Source: Calendula officinalis (lineage: Eukaryota > Streptophyta > Magnoliopsida > Asterales > Asteraceae). From it: a DNA stretch of 64,000 nt. Both the position numbers and the translations under genes were made by a program. Each line of letters starts with the position of its first letter. Position 1 is the first letter of the stretch. Positions 23,851-36,162 of this stretch are shown here, piece by piece. The stretch is taken from contig OY970821.1 of NCBI GenBank assembly GCA_963853835.1, positions 51,042,646 through 51,106,645 on the forward strand, in the 5' to 3' direction. The notes below the pieces were generated by a model. That model made no database searches. It was not told where the DNA came from and saw only the letters and a list, made by a program, of their open reading frames with translations.

Positions 23851-26800
23851 TTGGTTACTCGTGGGCGTGAAACGGACACCCGAGCTGAAAGTTATGAATG
23901 TTTTAATATAGCACCTTTTGTCACACAATCTTGGATATTGAAGAGTTCCGGCCGAAGAGGGATGTTCGGGCCGAAGTCGTGTTCGGGCCGAAGTGGGATG
24001 TTCGGGCCGAAGTGGTGTTCGGGCCGAAGTTGTGTTCGGGCCGAAGTTCGGTGTTCGGGCCGAGGATGATGTTCGGGCCGAGGTTGAAGTTCGGGCCGAG
24101 GTCGGAGTTCGGGCTGAGGTTGAAGTTCGGGACAAGGTTGAAGTTCGGGCCGAAAATGAAGTTCGGGCCGGGAACAGTGAAGAGTTCGGGCCGAACTTGT
24201 TCTTGGCAGTGACGAACGAACCAGCTATTTTGGTTACTCGTGGGCGTGAAACGGACACCCGAGCTGAAAGTTATGAATGTTTTAGTATAACACCTTTTGT
24301 CACACAATCTTGGATATTGAAGAGTTTGGGGCGTAGAGGGATGTTCGGGCCGAAGTGGTGTTCGGGCCGAAGTGGGATGTTCGGGCTGAAGTGGTGTACG
24401 GGCCGAAGTTCGGTGTTCGGCCCGAGGATGATGTTCGGGCCGAGGTCGGAGTTCGGGCCGAGGTTGATGTTCGGGCCGAGGTTGAAGTTCGGGCCGGGAA
24501 CAGTGAAGAGTTCGGGCCGAACTTGTTCTTGGCAGTGACGAACGAACCAGCTATTTTGGTTACTCGTGGGCGTGAAACGGACACCCGAGCTGAAAGTTAT
24601 GAATGTTTTAGTATATTACCTTTTGTCACACAATCTCTGATATTGAAGAGTTCGGGCTGAAGAGGGATGTTCGGGGCGAAGTGGTGTTCGGGCCGAAGTG
24701 GGATGTTCGGGCCGAAGTGGTGTTCGGGCCGAAGTGGTGTTCGGCCCGAACTTCGGTGTTCGGGCCGAGGATAATGTTCGGGCCGAGGTTGAAGTTCGGG
24801 CCGAGGTCGGAGTTCGGGCCGAGGTTGAAGTTCGGGCCGAGGTTGAAGTTCGGGCCGAAAATGAAGTTCGGGCCGGGAAAAGTGAAGAGTTCGGGCCGAA
24901 CTTGTTCTTGGCAGTGACGAACGAACCAGCTATTTTGGTTACTCGTGGGCGTGAAACGGACACCCGAGCTGAAAGTTATGATTGTTTAGTATAGCACCTT
25001 TTGTCACACAATCTTGGATATTGAAGAGTTAAGGCCGAAGAGGGATGTTCGGGCCGAAGTGGGATGTTCGGGCTGAAGTGGTGTACGGGCCGAAGTTCGG
25101 TGTTCGGCCCGAGGATGATGTTCGGGCCGAGGTCGGAGTTCGGGCCGAGGTTGATGTTCGGGCCGAGGTTGAAGTTCGGGCCGAAAATGAAGTTCGGGCC
25201 GGGAAAAGTGAAGAGTTCGGGCCGAACTTGTTCTTGGCAGTGACGAACGAACCAGCTATTTTGGTTACTCGTGGGCGTGAAACGGACACCCGAGCTGAAA
25301 GTTATGAATGTTTTAATATAGCACATTTTGTCACACAATCTTGGATATTGAAGAGTTCCGGCCGAAGAGGGATGTTCAGGCAGAAGTCGTGTTCGGGCCG
25401 AAGTGGGATGTTCGGGCCGAAGTGGTGTTCGGGCCGAAGTTGTGTTCGGGCCGAAGTTCGGTGTTCGGGCCGAGGATGATTTTCGGGCCGAGGTTGAAGT
25501 TCGGGCCGAGGTCGGAGTTCGGGCTGAGGTTGAAGTTCGGGACAAGGTTGAAGTTCGGGCCGAAAATGAAGTTCGGGCCGGGAACAGTGAAGAGTTCGGG
25601 CCGAACTTGTTCTTGGCAGTGACGAACGAACCAGCTATTTTGGTTACTCATGGGCGTGAAACGGACACCCGAGCTGAAAGTTATGAATGTTTTAGTATAG
25701 CACCTTTTGTCACACAATCTTGGATATTGAAGAGTTCGGGCCAAAGAGGGATGTTCGGGCCGAAGTGGTGTTCGTGCCGAAGCGGGATGTTCGGGCCGAA
25801 GTGCTGTTCGCGCCGAAGTGGTGTTCGGGCCGAAGTTCGGTGTTCGGGCCGAGGATGATGTTCGGGCCGAGGTTGAAGTTCGGGCCGAGGTCGGAGTTCG
25901 AGCCGAGGTTGAAGTTCGGGCCGAGGTTGAAGTTCGGGCCGAAAATGAAGTTCGGGCCGGGAACAGTGAAGAGTTCGGGCCGAACTTGTTCTTGGCAGTG
26001 ACGAACGAACCAGCTATTTTGGTTACTCTTGGGCGTGAAACGGACACCCGAGCTGAAAGTTATGAATGTTTTAATATAGCACCTTTTGTCACACAATCTT
26101 GGATATTGAAGAGTTCGGGCCGAAGAGGGATGTTCGGGCCGAAGTCGTGTTCGGGCCGAAGTGGGAAGTTCGGGCCGAAGTGGTGTTCGGGCCGAAGTGG
26201 TGTTCGGGCCGAAGTTCGGTGTTCGGGCCGAGGATGATGTTCGGGCCGAGGTTGAAGTTCGGGCCGAGGTCGGAGTTCGGGCCGAGGTTGAAGTTCGGGC
26301 CGAGGTTGAAGTTCGGTCCGAAAATGAAGTTCGGGCCGGGAACAGTGAAGAGTTCGGGCCGAACTTGTTCTTCGCAGTGACGAACGAACCAGCTATTTTG
26401 GTTACTCATGGGCGTGAAACGGACACCCGAGCTGAAAGTTATGAATGTTTTAGTATAGCACCTTTTGTCACACAATCTTGGATATTGAAGAGTTCGGGCC
26501 AAAGAGGGATGTTCGGGCCGAACTGGTGTTCGGGCCGAAGTGGGATGTTCGGGCCGAAGTGGTGTTCGGGCCGAAGTGGTGTTCGGGCCGAAGTTCGGTG
26601 TTCGGGCCGAGGATGATATTCGGGCCGAGGTCGGAGTTCGGGCCGAGGTCGGAGTTCGGGCCGAGGTCGGAGTTCGGGCCGAGGTTGGAGTTCGGGCCGA
26701 AAATGAAGTTCGGACCGGGAACAGTGAAGAGTTCGGGCCGAACTTGTTCTTGGCAGTGATGAACGAACCAGCTATTTTGGTTACTCGTGGGCGTGAAACA

Positions 26801-27160
26801 GACACCCGAGCTGAAAGTTATGAATGTTTTAATATAGCACCTTTTGTCACACAATCTTGGATATTGAAGAGTTCCGGCCGAAGAGGGATGTTCGGGCCGA
26901 AGTCGTGTTTGGGCCGAAGTGGGATGTTCGGGCCGAAGTGGTGTTCGGGCCGAAGTTGTGTTCGGGCCGAAGTTCGGTGTTCGGGCCGAGGATGATGTTC
27001 GGGCCGAGGTTGGAGTTCGGGCCGAGGTCGGAGTTCGGGCTGAGGTTGAAGTTCGGGACAAGGTTGAAGTTCGGGCCGAAAATGAAGTTCGGGCCGGGAA
27101 CAGTGAAGAGTTCGGGCCGAACTTGTTCTTGGCAGTGACGAACGAACCAGCTATTTTGGT
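22695..27160 (+). repeat. Satellite A segment repeated 8,248 bp upstream, copy 2
   Basis: Second copy of 14,447-18,910. The intervening 18.9-22.7 kb is itself made of further duplicates of the same unit types, so the whole 14-27 kb stretch looks like repeated amplification of one pool of about a dozen unit variants. The unit at about 25,014 starts like its counterpart and then switches to the block found at 24,310-24,500. Confidence 0.78.
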
Positions 27161-30100
27161 TACTCGTGGGCGTGAAACGGACACCCGAGCTGAAAGTTAT
27201 GAATGTTTTAGTATAACACCTTTTTGTCACACAATCTTGGATATTGAAGAGTTCGGGGCGAAGAGGGATGTTCGGGCCGAAGTGGTGTTCGGGCCGAAGT
27301 GGGATGTTCGGGCTGAAGTGGTGTACGGGCCGAAGTTCGGTGTTCGGCCCGAGGATGATGTTCGGGCCGAGGTCGGAGTTCGGGCCGAGGTTGATGTTCG
27401 GGCCGAGGTTGAAGTTCGGGCCGAAAATGAAGTTCGGGCCGGGAAAAGTGAAGAGTTCGGGCCGAACTTGTTCTTGGCAGTGACGAACGAACCAGCTATT
27501 TTGGTTACTCGTGGGCGTGAAACGGACACCCGAGCTGAAAGTTATGAATGTTTAGTATAGCACCTTTTGTCACACAATCTTGGATATTGAAGAGTTAAGG
27601 CCGAAGAGGGATGTTCGGGCCGAAGTGGTGTTCGGGCCGAAGTTCGGTGTTCGGGCCGAGGATGATGTTCGGGCCGAGGTTGGAGTTCGGGCCGAGGTCG
27701 GAGTTCGGGCCGAGGTTGAAGTTCGGGCCGAGGTTGAAGTTCGGGCCGAAAATGAAGTTCGGGCCGGGAACAGTGAAGAGTTCGGGCCGAACTTGTTCTT
27801 GGCAGTGACGAACGAACCAGCTATTTTGGTTACTCGTGGGCGTGAAACGGACACCCGAGCTGAAAGTTATGAATGTTTTAATATAGCACATTTTGCCACA
27901 CAATCTCTGATATTGAAGAGTTCGGGCCGAAGAGGGATGTTCGGGCCGAAGTCGTGTTCGGGCCGAAGTGGGAAGTTCGGGCCGAAGTGGTGTTCGGGCC
28001 GAAGTGGTGTTCGGGCCGAAGTTCGGTGTTCGGGCCGAGGATGATGTTCGGGCCGAGGTTGAAGTTCGGGCCGAGTTCGGAGTTCGGGCCGAGGTTGAAG
28101 TTCGGGCCGAGGTTGAAGTTCGGGCCGAGGTTGAAGTTCGGTCCGAAAATGAAGTTCGGGCCGGGAACAGTGAAGAGTTCGGGCCGAACTTGTTCTTGGC
28201 AGTGACGAACGAACCAGCTATTTTGGTTACTCATGGGCGTGAAACGGACACCCGAGCTGAAAGTTATGAATGTTTTAGTATAGCACCTTTTGTCACACAA
28301 TCTTGGATATTGAAGAGTTCGGGCCAAAGAGGGATGTTCGGGCCGAACTGGTGTTCGGGCCGAAGTGGGATGTTCGGGCCGAAGTGGTGTTCGGGCCGAA
28401 GTGGTGTTCGGGCCGAAGTGGTGTTCGGGCCGAAGTTCGGTGTTCGGGCCGAGGATGATGTTCGGGCCGAGGTCGGAGTTCGGGCCGAGGTCGGAGTTCG
28501 GGCCGAGGTTGGAGTTCGGGCCGAAAATGAAGTTCGGACCGGGAACAGTGAAGAGTTCGGGCCGAACTTGTTCTTGGCAGTGACGAACGAACCAGCTATT
28601 TTGGTTACTCGTGGGCGTGAAACGGACACCCGAGCTGAAAGTTATGAATGTTTTAATATAGCACGTTTTGTCACACAATCTTGGATATTGAAGAGTTTCG
28701 GCCGAAGAGGGATGTTCGGGCCGACGTCGTGTTCGGGCCGAAGTGGGATGTTCGGGCCGAAGTGGTGTTCGGGCCGAAGTTGTGTTCGGGCCGAAGTTCG
28801 GTGTTCGGGCCGAGGATGATGTTCGGGCCGAGGTTGAAGTTCGGGCCGAGGTCGGAGTTCGGGCTGAGGTTGAAGTTCGGGACAAGGTTGAAGTTCGGGC
28901 CGAAAATGAAGTTCGGGCCGGGAACAGTGAAGAGTTCGGGCCGAACTTGTTCTTGGCAGTGACGAACGAACCAGCTATTTTGGTTACTCGTGGGCGTGAA
29001 ACGGACACCCGAGCTGAAAGTTATGAATGTTTTAGTATAACACCTTTTTGTCACACAATCTTGGATATTGAAGAGTTCGGGGCGAAGAGGGATGTTCGGG
29101 CCGAAGTGGTGTTCGGGCCGAAGTGGGATGTTCGGGCTGAAGTGGTGTACGGGCCGAAGTTCGGTGTTCGGCCCGAGGATGATGTTCGGGCCGAGGTCGG
29201 AGTTCGGGTCGAGGTTGATGTTCGGGCCGAGGTTGAAGTTCGGGCCGGGAACAGTGAAGAGTTCGGGCCGAACTTGTTCTTGGCAGTGACGAACGAACCA
29301 GCTATTTTGGTTACTCGTGGGCGTGAAACGGACACCCGAGCTGAAAGTTATGAATGTTTTAGTATATTACCTTTTGCCACACAATCTCTGATATTGAAGA
29401 GTTCGGGCCGAAGAGGGATGTTCGGGGCGAAGTGGTGTTCGGGCCGAAGTGGGATGTTCGGGCCGAAGTGGTGTTCGGGCCGAAGTGGTGTTCGGCCCGA
29501 ACTTCGGTGTTCGGGCCGAGGATAATGTTCGGGCCGAGGTTGAAGTTCGGGCCGAGGTCGGAGTTCGGGCCGAGGTTGAAGTTCGGGCCGAGGTTGAAGT
29601 TCGGGCCGAAAATGAAGTTCGGGCCGGGAAAAGTGAAGAGTTCGGGTCGAACTTGTTCTTGGCAGTGACGAACGAACCAGCTATTTTGGTTACTCGTGGG
29701 CGTGAAACGGACACCCGAGCTGAAAGTTATGAATGTTTAGTATAACACCTTTTGACACACAATCTTGGATATTGAAGAGTTAAGGCCGAAGAGGGATGTT
29801 CGGGCCGAAGTGGTGTTCGGGCCGAAGTTCGGTGTTCGGGCCGAGGATGATGTTCGGGCCGAGGTTGGAGTTCGGGCCGAGGTTGGAGTTCGGGCCGAGG
29901 TTGCAGTTCGGGCCGAGGTTGAAGTTCGGGCCGAAAATAAAGTTCGGGCCGGGAACAGTGAAGAGTTCGGGCCGAACTTGTTCTTGGGAGTGACGATCGA
30001 ACCAGCTGTTTTGGTTACTCGTGGGCGTGAAACGGTCACCCGAGCTGAAAGTTATGAATCTCTTAGTATAGCACCTTTTGTCACACAATCTTGGATATTG

Positions 30101-33100
30101 AAGAGTTCGGGCCGAAGAGGGATGTTCGGGCCGAAGTGGTGTTCGGGCCGAAGTGGGATGTTCGGGCCGAAGTGGTGTTCGGGCCGAAGTGTTGTTCGGG
30201 CCGAAGTTCGGTGTTCGGGCCGAGGATGATGTTCGGGCCGAGGTTGAAGTTCGGGCCGAGGTCGGAGTTCGGGCCGAGGTTGAAGTTCAGGCCGAGGTTG
30301 AAGTTCGGGTCGAAAATGAAGTTCGGGCCGGGAAGAGTGAAGAGTTCGGGCCGAACTTGTTCTTGGTTGTGACGAACGAACCAGCTATTTTGGTTACTCG
30401 TGGGCGTGAAACGGACACCCGAGCTGAAAGTTATGAATGTTTAGTATAGCACCTTTTGTCACACAATCTTGGATATTTAAGAGTTAAGGCCGGAGAGGGA
30501 TGTTCGGGCCGAAGTGGTGTTCGGGCCGAAGTGGGATGTTCGGGCCGAAGTGGTGTTCGGGCCGAAATGGTGTTCGGGCCGAAGTTCGGTGTTTTGGCCG
30601 AGGATGATGTTCGGGCCGAGGTTGGAGTTCGGGCCGACGTTGGAGTTCGGGCCGAGGTTGCAGTTCGGGCCGACGTTGAAGTTCGGGCCGAAAATGAAGT
30701 TCAGGCCGGGAACAGTGAAGAGTTCGGGCCGAACTTGTTCTTGGCAGTGACGAACGAACCAGCTATTTTGGTTACTCATGGGCGTGAAACGGACACCCGA
30801 GCTGAAAGTTATGAATGTTTTAGTATAGCACCTTTTGTCACACAATCTTGGATATTGAAGAGTTCGGGCCAAAGAGGGATGTTCGGGCCGAAGTGGTGTT
30901 CGGGCCGAAGTGGGATGTTCGGGCCGAAGTGGTGTTCGGGCCGAAGTTCGGTGTTCGGGCCGACGATGATGTTCGGGCCGAGGTTGAAGTTCGGGCCGAG
31001 GTCGGAGTTCGGACCGAGGTTGAAATTCGGGCCGAGGTTGAAGTTCCGGCCGGGAACAGTGAAGAGTTTGGGCCGAACTTGTTCTTGGCAGTGACGAACG
31101 AACCAGCTATTTTGGTTACTCGTGGGCGTGAAACGGACACCCGAGCTGAAAGTTATGAATGTTTTAGTATAACACCTTTTGTCACACAATCTTGGATATT
31201 GAAGAGTTCGGGCCGAAGAGGGATGTTCGGGCCGAAGTGGTGTTCGGGCCGAAGTGGGATGTTCGGGCCGAAGTGGTGTTCGGGCCGAAGTTCGGTTTTC
31301 GGGCCGAGGATGATGTTCGGGCCGACGTTGAAGTTCGGGCCGAGGTTGAAGTTCGGGCCGAGGTCGAAGTTCGGGCCGAGGTTGAAGTTCGGGCCGAGGT
31401 TGAAGTTCGGGCCGGGAACAGTGAAGAGTTCGGGCCGAACTTGTTCTTGGCAGTGACGAACGAACCAGCTATTTTGGTTACTCGTGGGCGTGAAACGGAC
31501 ACCCGAGCTGAAAGTTATGAATGTTTTAGTATAGCACCTTTTGTCACACAATCTTTGATATTGAAGAGTTCGGGTCGAAGAGGGATGTTCGGGGCGAAGT
31601 GGTGTTCGGGCCGAAGTGGTGTTCGGGCCGAAGTGGGATGTTCGGGCCGAAGTGGTGTTCGGGCCGAACTTCGGTGTTCGGGCCGAGGATGATGTTCGGG
31701 CCGAGGTTAAAGTTCGGGCCGAGGTCGGAGTTCACGCCGAGGTTGAAGTTCGGGCCGAGGTTGAAGTTCGGGCCGAAAATGAAGTTCGGGCCGGGAACAG
31801 TGAAGAGTTCGGGCCGAACTTGTTCTTGGCAGTGACGAACGAACCAGCTATTTTGGTTACTCGTGGGCGTGAAACAGACACCCGAGCTGAAAGTTATGAA
31901 TATTTTAGTATAGCACCGTTTGTCACACAATCTTGGATATTGAAGAGTTCGGGCCGAAGAGGGATGTTCGGGCCGAAGTGGTTTTCGGGCCGAAGTGTGA
32001 TGTTCGAGCCGAAGTGGTGTTCGGGCCGAGGATGATGTTCGGGCCGAGGTTGAAGTTCGGGCCGAGGTCGGAGTGGGGCCGAGGTTGAAGTTCGGGCCGA
32101 GGTTGAAGTTCGGGCCGAAAATGAAGTTCGGGCCGGGAACAGTGAAGAGTTCGGGTCGAACTTGTTCTTGGTAGTGACGAACGAACCAGCTATTTTGGTT
32201 AATCGTGGGCGTGAAACGGATACCCAAGCTGAAAGTTATGAATGTTTTAGTATAGCACCTTTTGTCACACAATCTTGGATATTGAAGAGTTAAGGCCGAA
32301 GAGGGATATTCGGGCCGAAGTGGTGTTCGGGCCGAAGTTCGGTGTTTGGGCCGAGGATGATGTTCGGGCCGAAGTGTTGTTCGGGCCGAAGTTCGGTGTT
32401 CGGGCCGAGGATGATATTCGGGCCGAGGTTGAAGTTCGGGCCGAGGTCGGAGTTCGGGCCGAGGTTGAAGTTCGGGTCGAAAATGAAGTTCGGGCCGGGA
32501 AAAGTGAAGAGTTCGGGCCGAACTTGTTCTTGGCAGTGACGAACGAACCAGCTATTTTGGTTACTCGTGGGCGTGAAACGGACACCCGAGCTGAAAGTTA
32601 TGAATGTTTAGTATAGCACCTTTTGTCACACAATCTTGGATATTGAAGAGTTAAGGCCGAAGAGGGATGTTCGGGCCGAAGTGGTGTTCGGGCCGAAGTG
32701 GGATGTTCGGGCCGAAGTGGTGTTCGGGCCGAAGTGGTGTTCGGGCCGAAGTTCGGTGTTCGGGCCGAGGATGATGGTCGGGCCGAGGTTGGATTTCGGG
32801 CCAACGTTGGAGTTCGGGCCGAGGTTGAAGTTCGGGCCGAGGTTGAAGTTCGGGCCGAAAATGAAGTTCGGGCCGGGAACAGTGAAGAGTTCGGGCCGAA
32901 CTTGTTCTTGGCAGTGACGAACGAACCAGCTATTTTGGTTACTCATGGGCGTGAAATGGACACCCGAGCTGAAAGTTATGAATGTTTTAGTATAGCACCT
33001 TTTGTCACACAATCTTGGATATTGAAGAGTTCGGGCCAAAGAGGGATGTTCGGGCCGAAGTGGTGTTCGGGCCGAAGTGGGATGTTCGGGCCGAAGTGGT

Positions 33101-33639
33101 ATTCGGGCCGAAGTTCGGTGTTCGGGCCGACGATGATGTTCGGGCCGAGGTTGAAGTTCGGGCCGAGGTCGGAGTTCGGACCGAGGTTGAAGTTCGGGCC
33201 GAGGTTGAAGTTCCGGCCGGGAACAGTGAAGAGTTTGGGCCGAACTTGTTCTTGGCAGTGACGAACGAACCAGCTATTTTGGTTACTCGTGGGCGTGAAA
33301 CGGACACCCGAGCTGAAAGTTATGAATGTTTTAATATAGCACCTTTTGTCACACAATCTTGGATATTGAAGAGTTCGGGCCGAAGAGGGATGTTCGGGCC
33401 GAAGTCGTGTTCGGGCCGAAGTGGGATGTTCGGGCCGAAGTGGTGTTCGGGCCGAAGTGGTATTCGGGCCGAAGTTCGGTGTTCGGGCCGAGGATGATGT
33501 TCGGGCCGAGGTTGAAGTTCGGGCCGAGGTCGGAGTTCGGGCCGAGGTTGAAGTTCGGGACAAGGTTGAAGTTCGGGCCGAAAATGAAGTTCGGGCCGGG
33601 AACAGTGAAGAGTTCGGGCCGAACTTGTTCTTGGCAGTG

Positions 33640-33720
33640 ACGAACGAACCAGCTATTTTGGTTACTCGTGGGCGTGAAACGAACACCCGAGGGATGTTCG
33701 GGCCGAAGTGGTGTTCGGGC
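33640..33720 (+). other. Spacer deletion fusing two satellite A units
   Basis: At about 33,681-33,697 the spacer motif CACCCGAG runs directly into GGGATGTTCGGG. About 75 bp that normally lie between the two, including the TTGGATATTGAAGAG landmark and the first core, are missing. The joint shares GAG between both partners, which fits a microhomology-mediated deletion. As a result the spacing between landmarks jumps from 33,359 to about 34,010. Confidence 0.85.
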
Positions 33721-35730
33721 CGAAGTGGGATGTTCGGGCCGAAATGGTGTACGGGCCGAAGTTCGGTGTTCGGCGCGAGGATGATGTTCGGGTCGAGGTT
33801 GAAGTTCGGGCCGAGGTCGGAGTTCGGGCCGAGGTTGATGTTCGGGCCGAGGTTGAAGTTCGGGCCGGGAACAGTGAAGAGTTCGGGCCGAACTTGTTAT
33901 TGGCAGTGACGAACGAACCAGCTATTTTGGTTACTCGTGGGCGTGAAACGGACACCCGAGCTAAAGGTTATGAATGTTTTATTATAGCACCTTTTGTCAC
34001 AAAATCTCTGATATTGAAGAGTTCTGGCCGAAGAGGGATGTTCGGGGCGAAGTGGTGTTCGGGCCGAAGTGGGATGTTCGGGCCGAAGTGGTGTTCGGGC
34101 CGAGGTTGAAGTTCGGGCCGAGGTCGGAGTTCGGGCCGAGGTTGAAGTTCGGGCCGAAGTTGAAGTTCGGGCCGAAAATGAAGTTCGGGCCGGGAACAGT
34201 GAAGAGTTCGGGCCGAACTTGTTCTTGGCAGTGACGAACGAACCAGCTATTTTGGTTACTCGTGGGCGTGAAACGGACACCCGAACTGAAAGTTATGAAT
34301 GTTTAGTATAGCACCTTTTGTCACACAATCTTGGATATTGAAGAGTTCGGGCCGAAGAGGGATGTTCGGGCCGAAGTGGTGTTCAGGCCGAAGTGGTGTT
34401 CGGGCCGAAGTGGGATGTTCGGGCCGAAGTGGTGTTCCGGCCGAAGTGGTGTTCAGGCCGAACTTCGGTGTTCGGGCCTAGGATGATGTTCGGGCCGAGG
34501 TTGAAGTTCGGGCCGAGGTCGGAGTTCGGGCCGAGGTTGAAGTTCGGGCCGAGGTTGAAGTTCGGGCCGAAAATGAAGTTTGCTGGGAACAGAGAAGAGT
34601 TCGGGCCGAACTTGTTCTTGGCAGTGACGAACGAACCAGCTATTTTGGTTACTCGTGGGCGTGAAACGGACACCCGAGCTGAAAGTTATGAATGTTTTAG
34701 TATAGCACCTTTTGTCACACAATCTTGGATATTGAAGAGTTCGGGCCGAAGAGGGATGTTCGGGCCGAAGTGGTGTTCGGGCCAAAGTGGGATGTTCGGG
34801 CCGAAGTGGTGTTCGGGCCGAAGTTCGGTGTTCGGGCCCAGGATGATGTTCGGGCCGAGGTTGAAGTTCGGGCCGAGGTCGGAGTTCGGGCCGAGGTTGA
34901 AGTTCGGGACGAGGTTGAAGTTCGGGCCGAAAATGATGTTCGGGCCGGGAACAGTGAAGAGTTCGGGCCGAACTTGTTCTTGGCAGTGACGAACGAACCA
35001 GCTATTTTGGTTACTCGTGGGGGTGAAACGGACACCCGAGCTGAAAGTTATGAATATTTTAGTATAGCACCTTTTGTCACACAATCTTGGATATTGAAGA
35101 GTTCGGGTCGAAGAGGGATGTTCGGGCCGAAGAGGGATGTTCGGGCCGAAGTGGTGTTCGGGCCGAAGTGGGATGTTCGGGCAGAAGTGGTGTTCGGGCT
35201 GAAGTGGTGTTCGGGCCGAAGTTCGGTGTTCGGGCCGAGGATGATGTTCGGGCCGAGGTTGAAGTTCGGGCCGAGGTCGGAGTTCGGGCCGAGGTTGAAG
35301 TTCGGGCCGAAAATGAAGTTCGGGCCGGGAACAATGAAGAGTTCGGGCCGAACTTGTTCTTGGCAGTGACGAACGAACCAGCTATTTTGGTTACTCGTGG
35401 GCGTGAAACGGACACCTGAGCTGAAAGTTATGAATGTTTTAGTAAAGCACCTTTTGTCACACAATCTTGGATATTGAAGAGTTCGGGCCGAAGAGGGATG
35501 TTCGGGCCGAAGTGGGATGTTCGGGCCGAAGTGGTGTTCGGGCTAAAGTTCGGTGTTCGGGCCGAGGATAATGTTCGGGCCGAGGTTGAAGTTCGGGCCG
35601 AGGTCGGAGTTCGGGCCGAGGTTGAAGTTCGGGCCGAGGTTGAAGTTCGGGCCGAAAATGAAGTTCGGGCCGGGAACAGTGAAGAGTTCGGGCCGAACTT
35701 GTTCTTGGTAGTGACGAACGAATCAGCTAT

Positions 35731-35744
35731 TTTGGTTTGGTTAC
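35731..35744. other. Junction between satellite A and satellite B
   Basis: The last satellite A spacer stops at CAGCTATTTTGG and satellite B starts at TTACAAGTAATAGG. The joint reads TTTGG TTTGG TTAC. TTAC (35,741-35,744) is common to both partners (satellite A has GGTTACTCG, satellite B has TTTTACAAG) and TTTGG is duplicated once. No unrelated filler is present. The pattern fits end joining with a short templated duplication, or slippage at the joint. Confidence 0.85.
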
Positions 35745-36162
35745 AAGTAATAGGTGTCCATAACCCATAACCAAGGCCAGTGAACCATTATAACCACTAC
35801 ATGTCCATAACTCATATCGACAGCCCTTGAACCATTATAACTACGAGCCATGACCAATAGCCTATAGATATCCATTTTACAAGCAATAGGTGTCCATAAC
35901 CCATAACCATGGTCCTTGAATCATTATAACCACTAGATCTGCATAACTGATACTGATGGCCCTTGAACCATTATAACTACTAGCCATGTCCAATAGCCTA
36001 CAGATATACATTTTACAAGTAATAGGTGTCCATAACCCATAACCATGGTTCTTGAACCATTATAACCACTAGATGTCCATAACTGATACTGATGGCCCAT
36101 GAACCATTATAACTAGTAACCATGACGAGTAGCCTATAGATATCCATTTTACAAGTAATAGG

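Larger units (their letters stand above)
1..35744. repeat. Satellite A: GC-rich compound tandem array, about 379-bp units
   Basis: About 95 head-to-tail units fill this stretch. The landmark TTGGATATTGAAGAG (or a TCTGATATTG variant) recurs at about 236, 561, 902, 1246, 1590 and so on to 35,474, giving a mean spacing near 375 bp and a most frequent spacing of 379 bp. Each unit joins a conserved spacer to a block of short subrepeats built on TTCGGGCCGAA. Unit length varies (226 to about 550 bp) mainly through gain or loss of 17-, 18- or 19-bp subrepeats. All units share one orientation. No other sequence interrupts the array. The left end lies outside the window. A role in heterochromatin is an inference from the structure; the family itself is not one I recognise. 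Confidence 0.97.

Noticed and set aside
33681..33697. Boundary of another sequence class at 33.69 kb
   Set aside because: Both sides are ordinary satellite A; only part of a spacer is missing.
1..35744. A CRISPR array (regular short repeats with spacers)
   Set aside because: The parts between cores are 6-8 bp and themselves repeated, the long spacer is the same in every unit, and no cas gene is present.
1..35744. A CENP-B box in satellite A
   Set aside because: TTCG and CGGG words are abundant, but I found none with the required spacing and central A of the box (TTCG, four bases, A, two bases, CGGG) on the stretches I read. A pattern scan of both strands would settle it.
1..35744. Ribosomal DNA intergenic spacer
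   Set aside because: Intergenic spacers can hold short GC-rich subrepeats, but no 18S, 5.8S or 28S sequence appears in 35 kb and the array goes on too long without a gene.
236..35770. Repeated plus-strand open stretches that start at TTG in each unit (beginning MDIEE) as a gene family
   Set aside because: The start is the spacer landmark TTGGATATTG, a weak non-ATG codon. The modal unit of 379 bp shifts frame, so each stretch ends in the next spacer. These are repeats, not genes.
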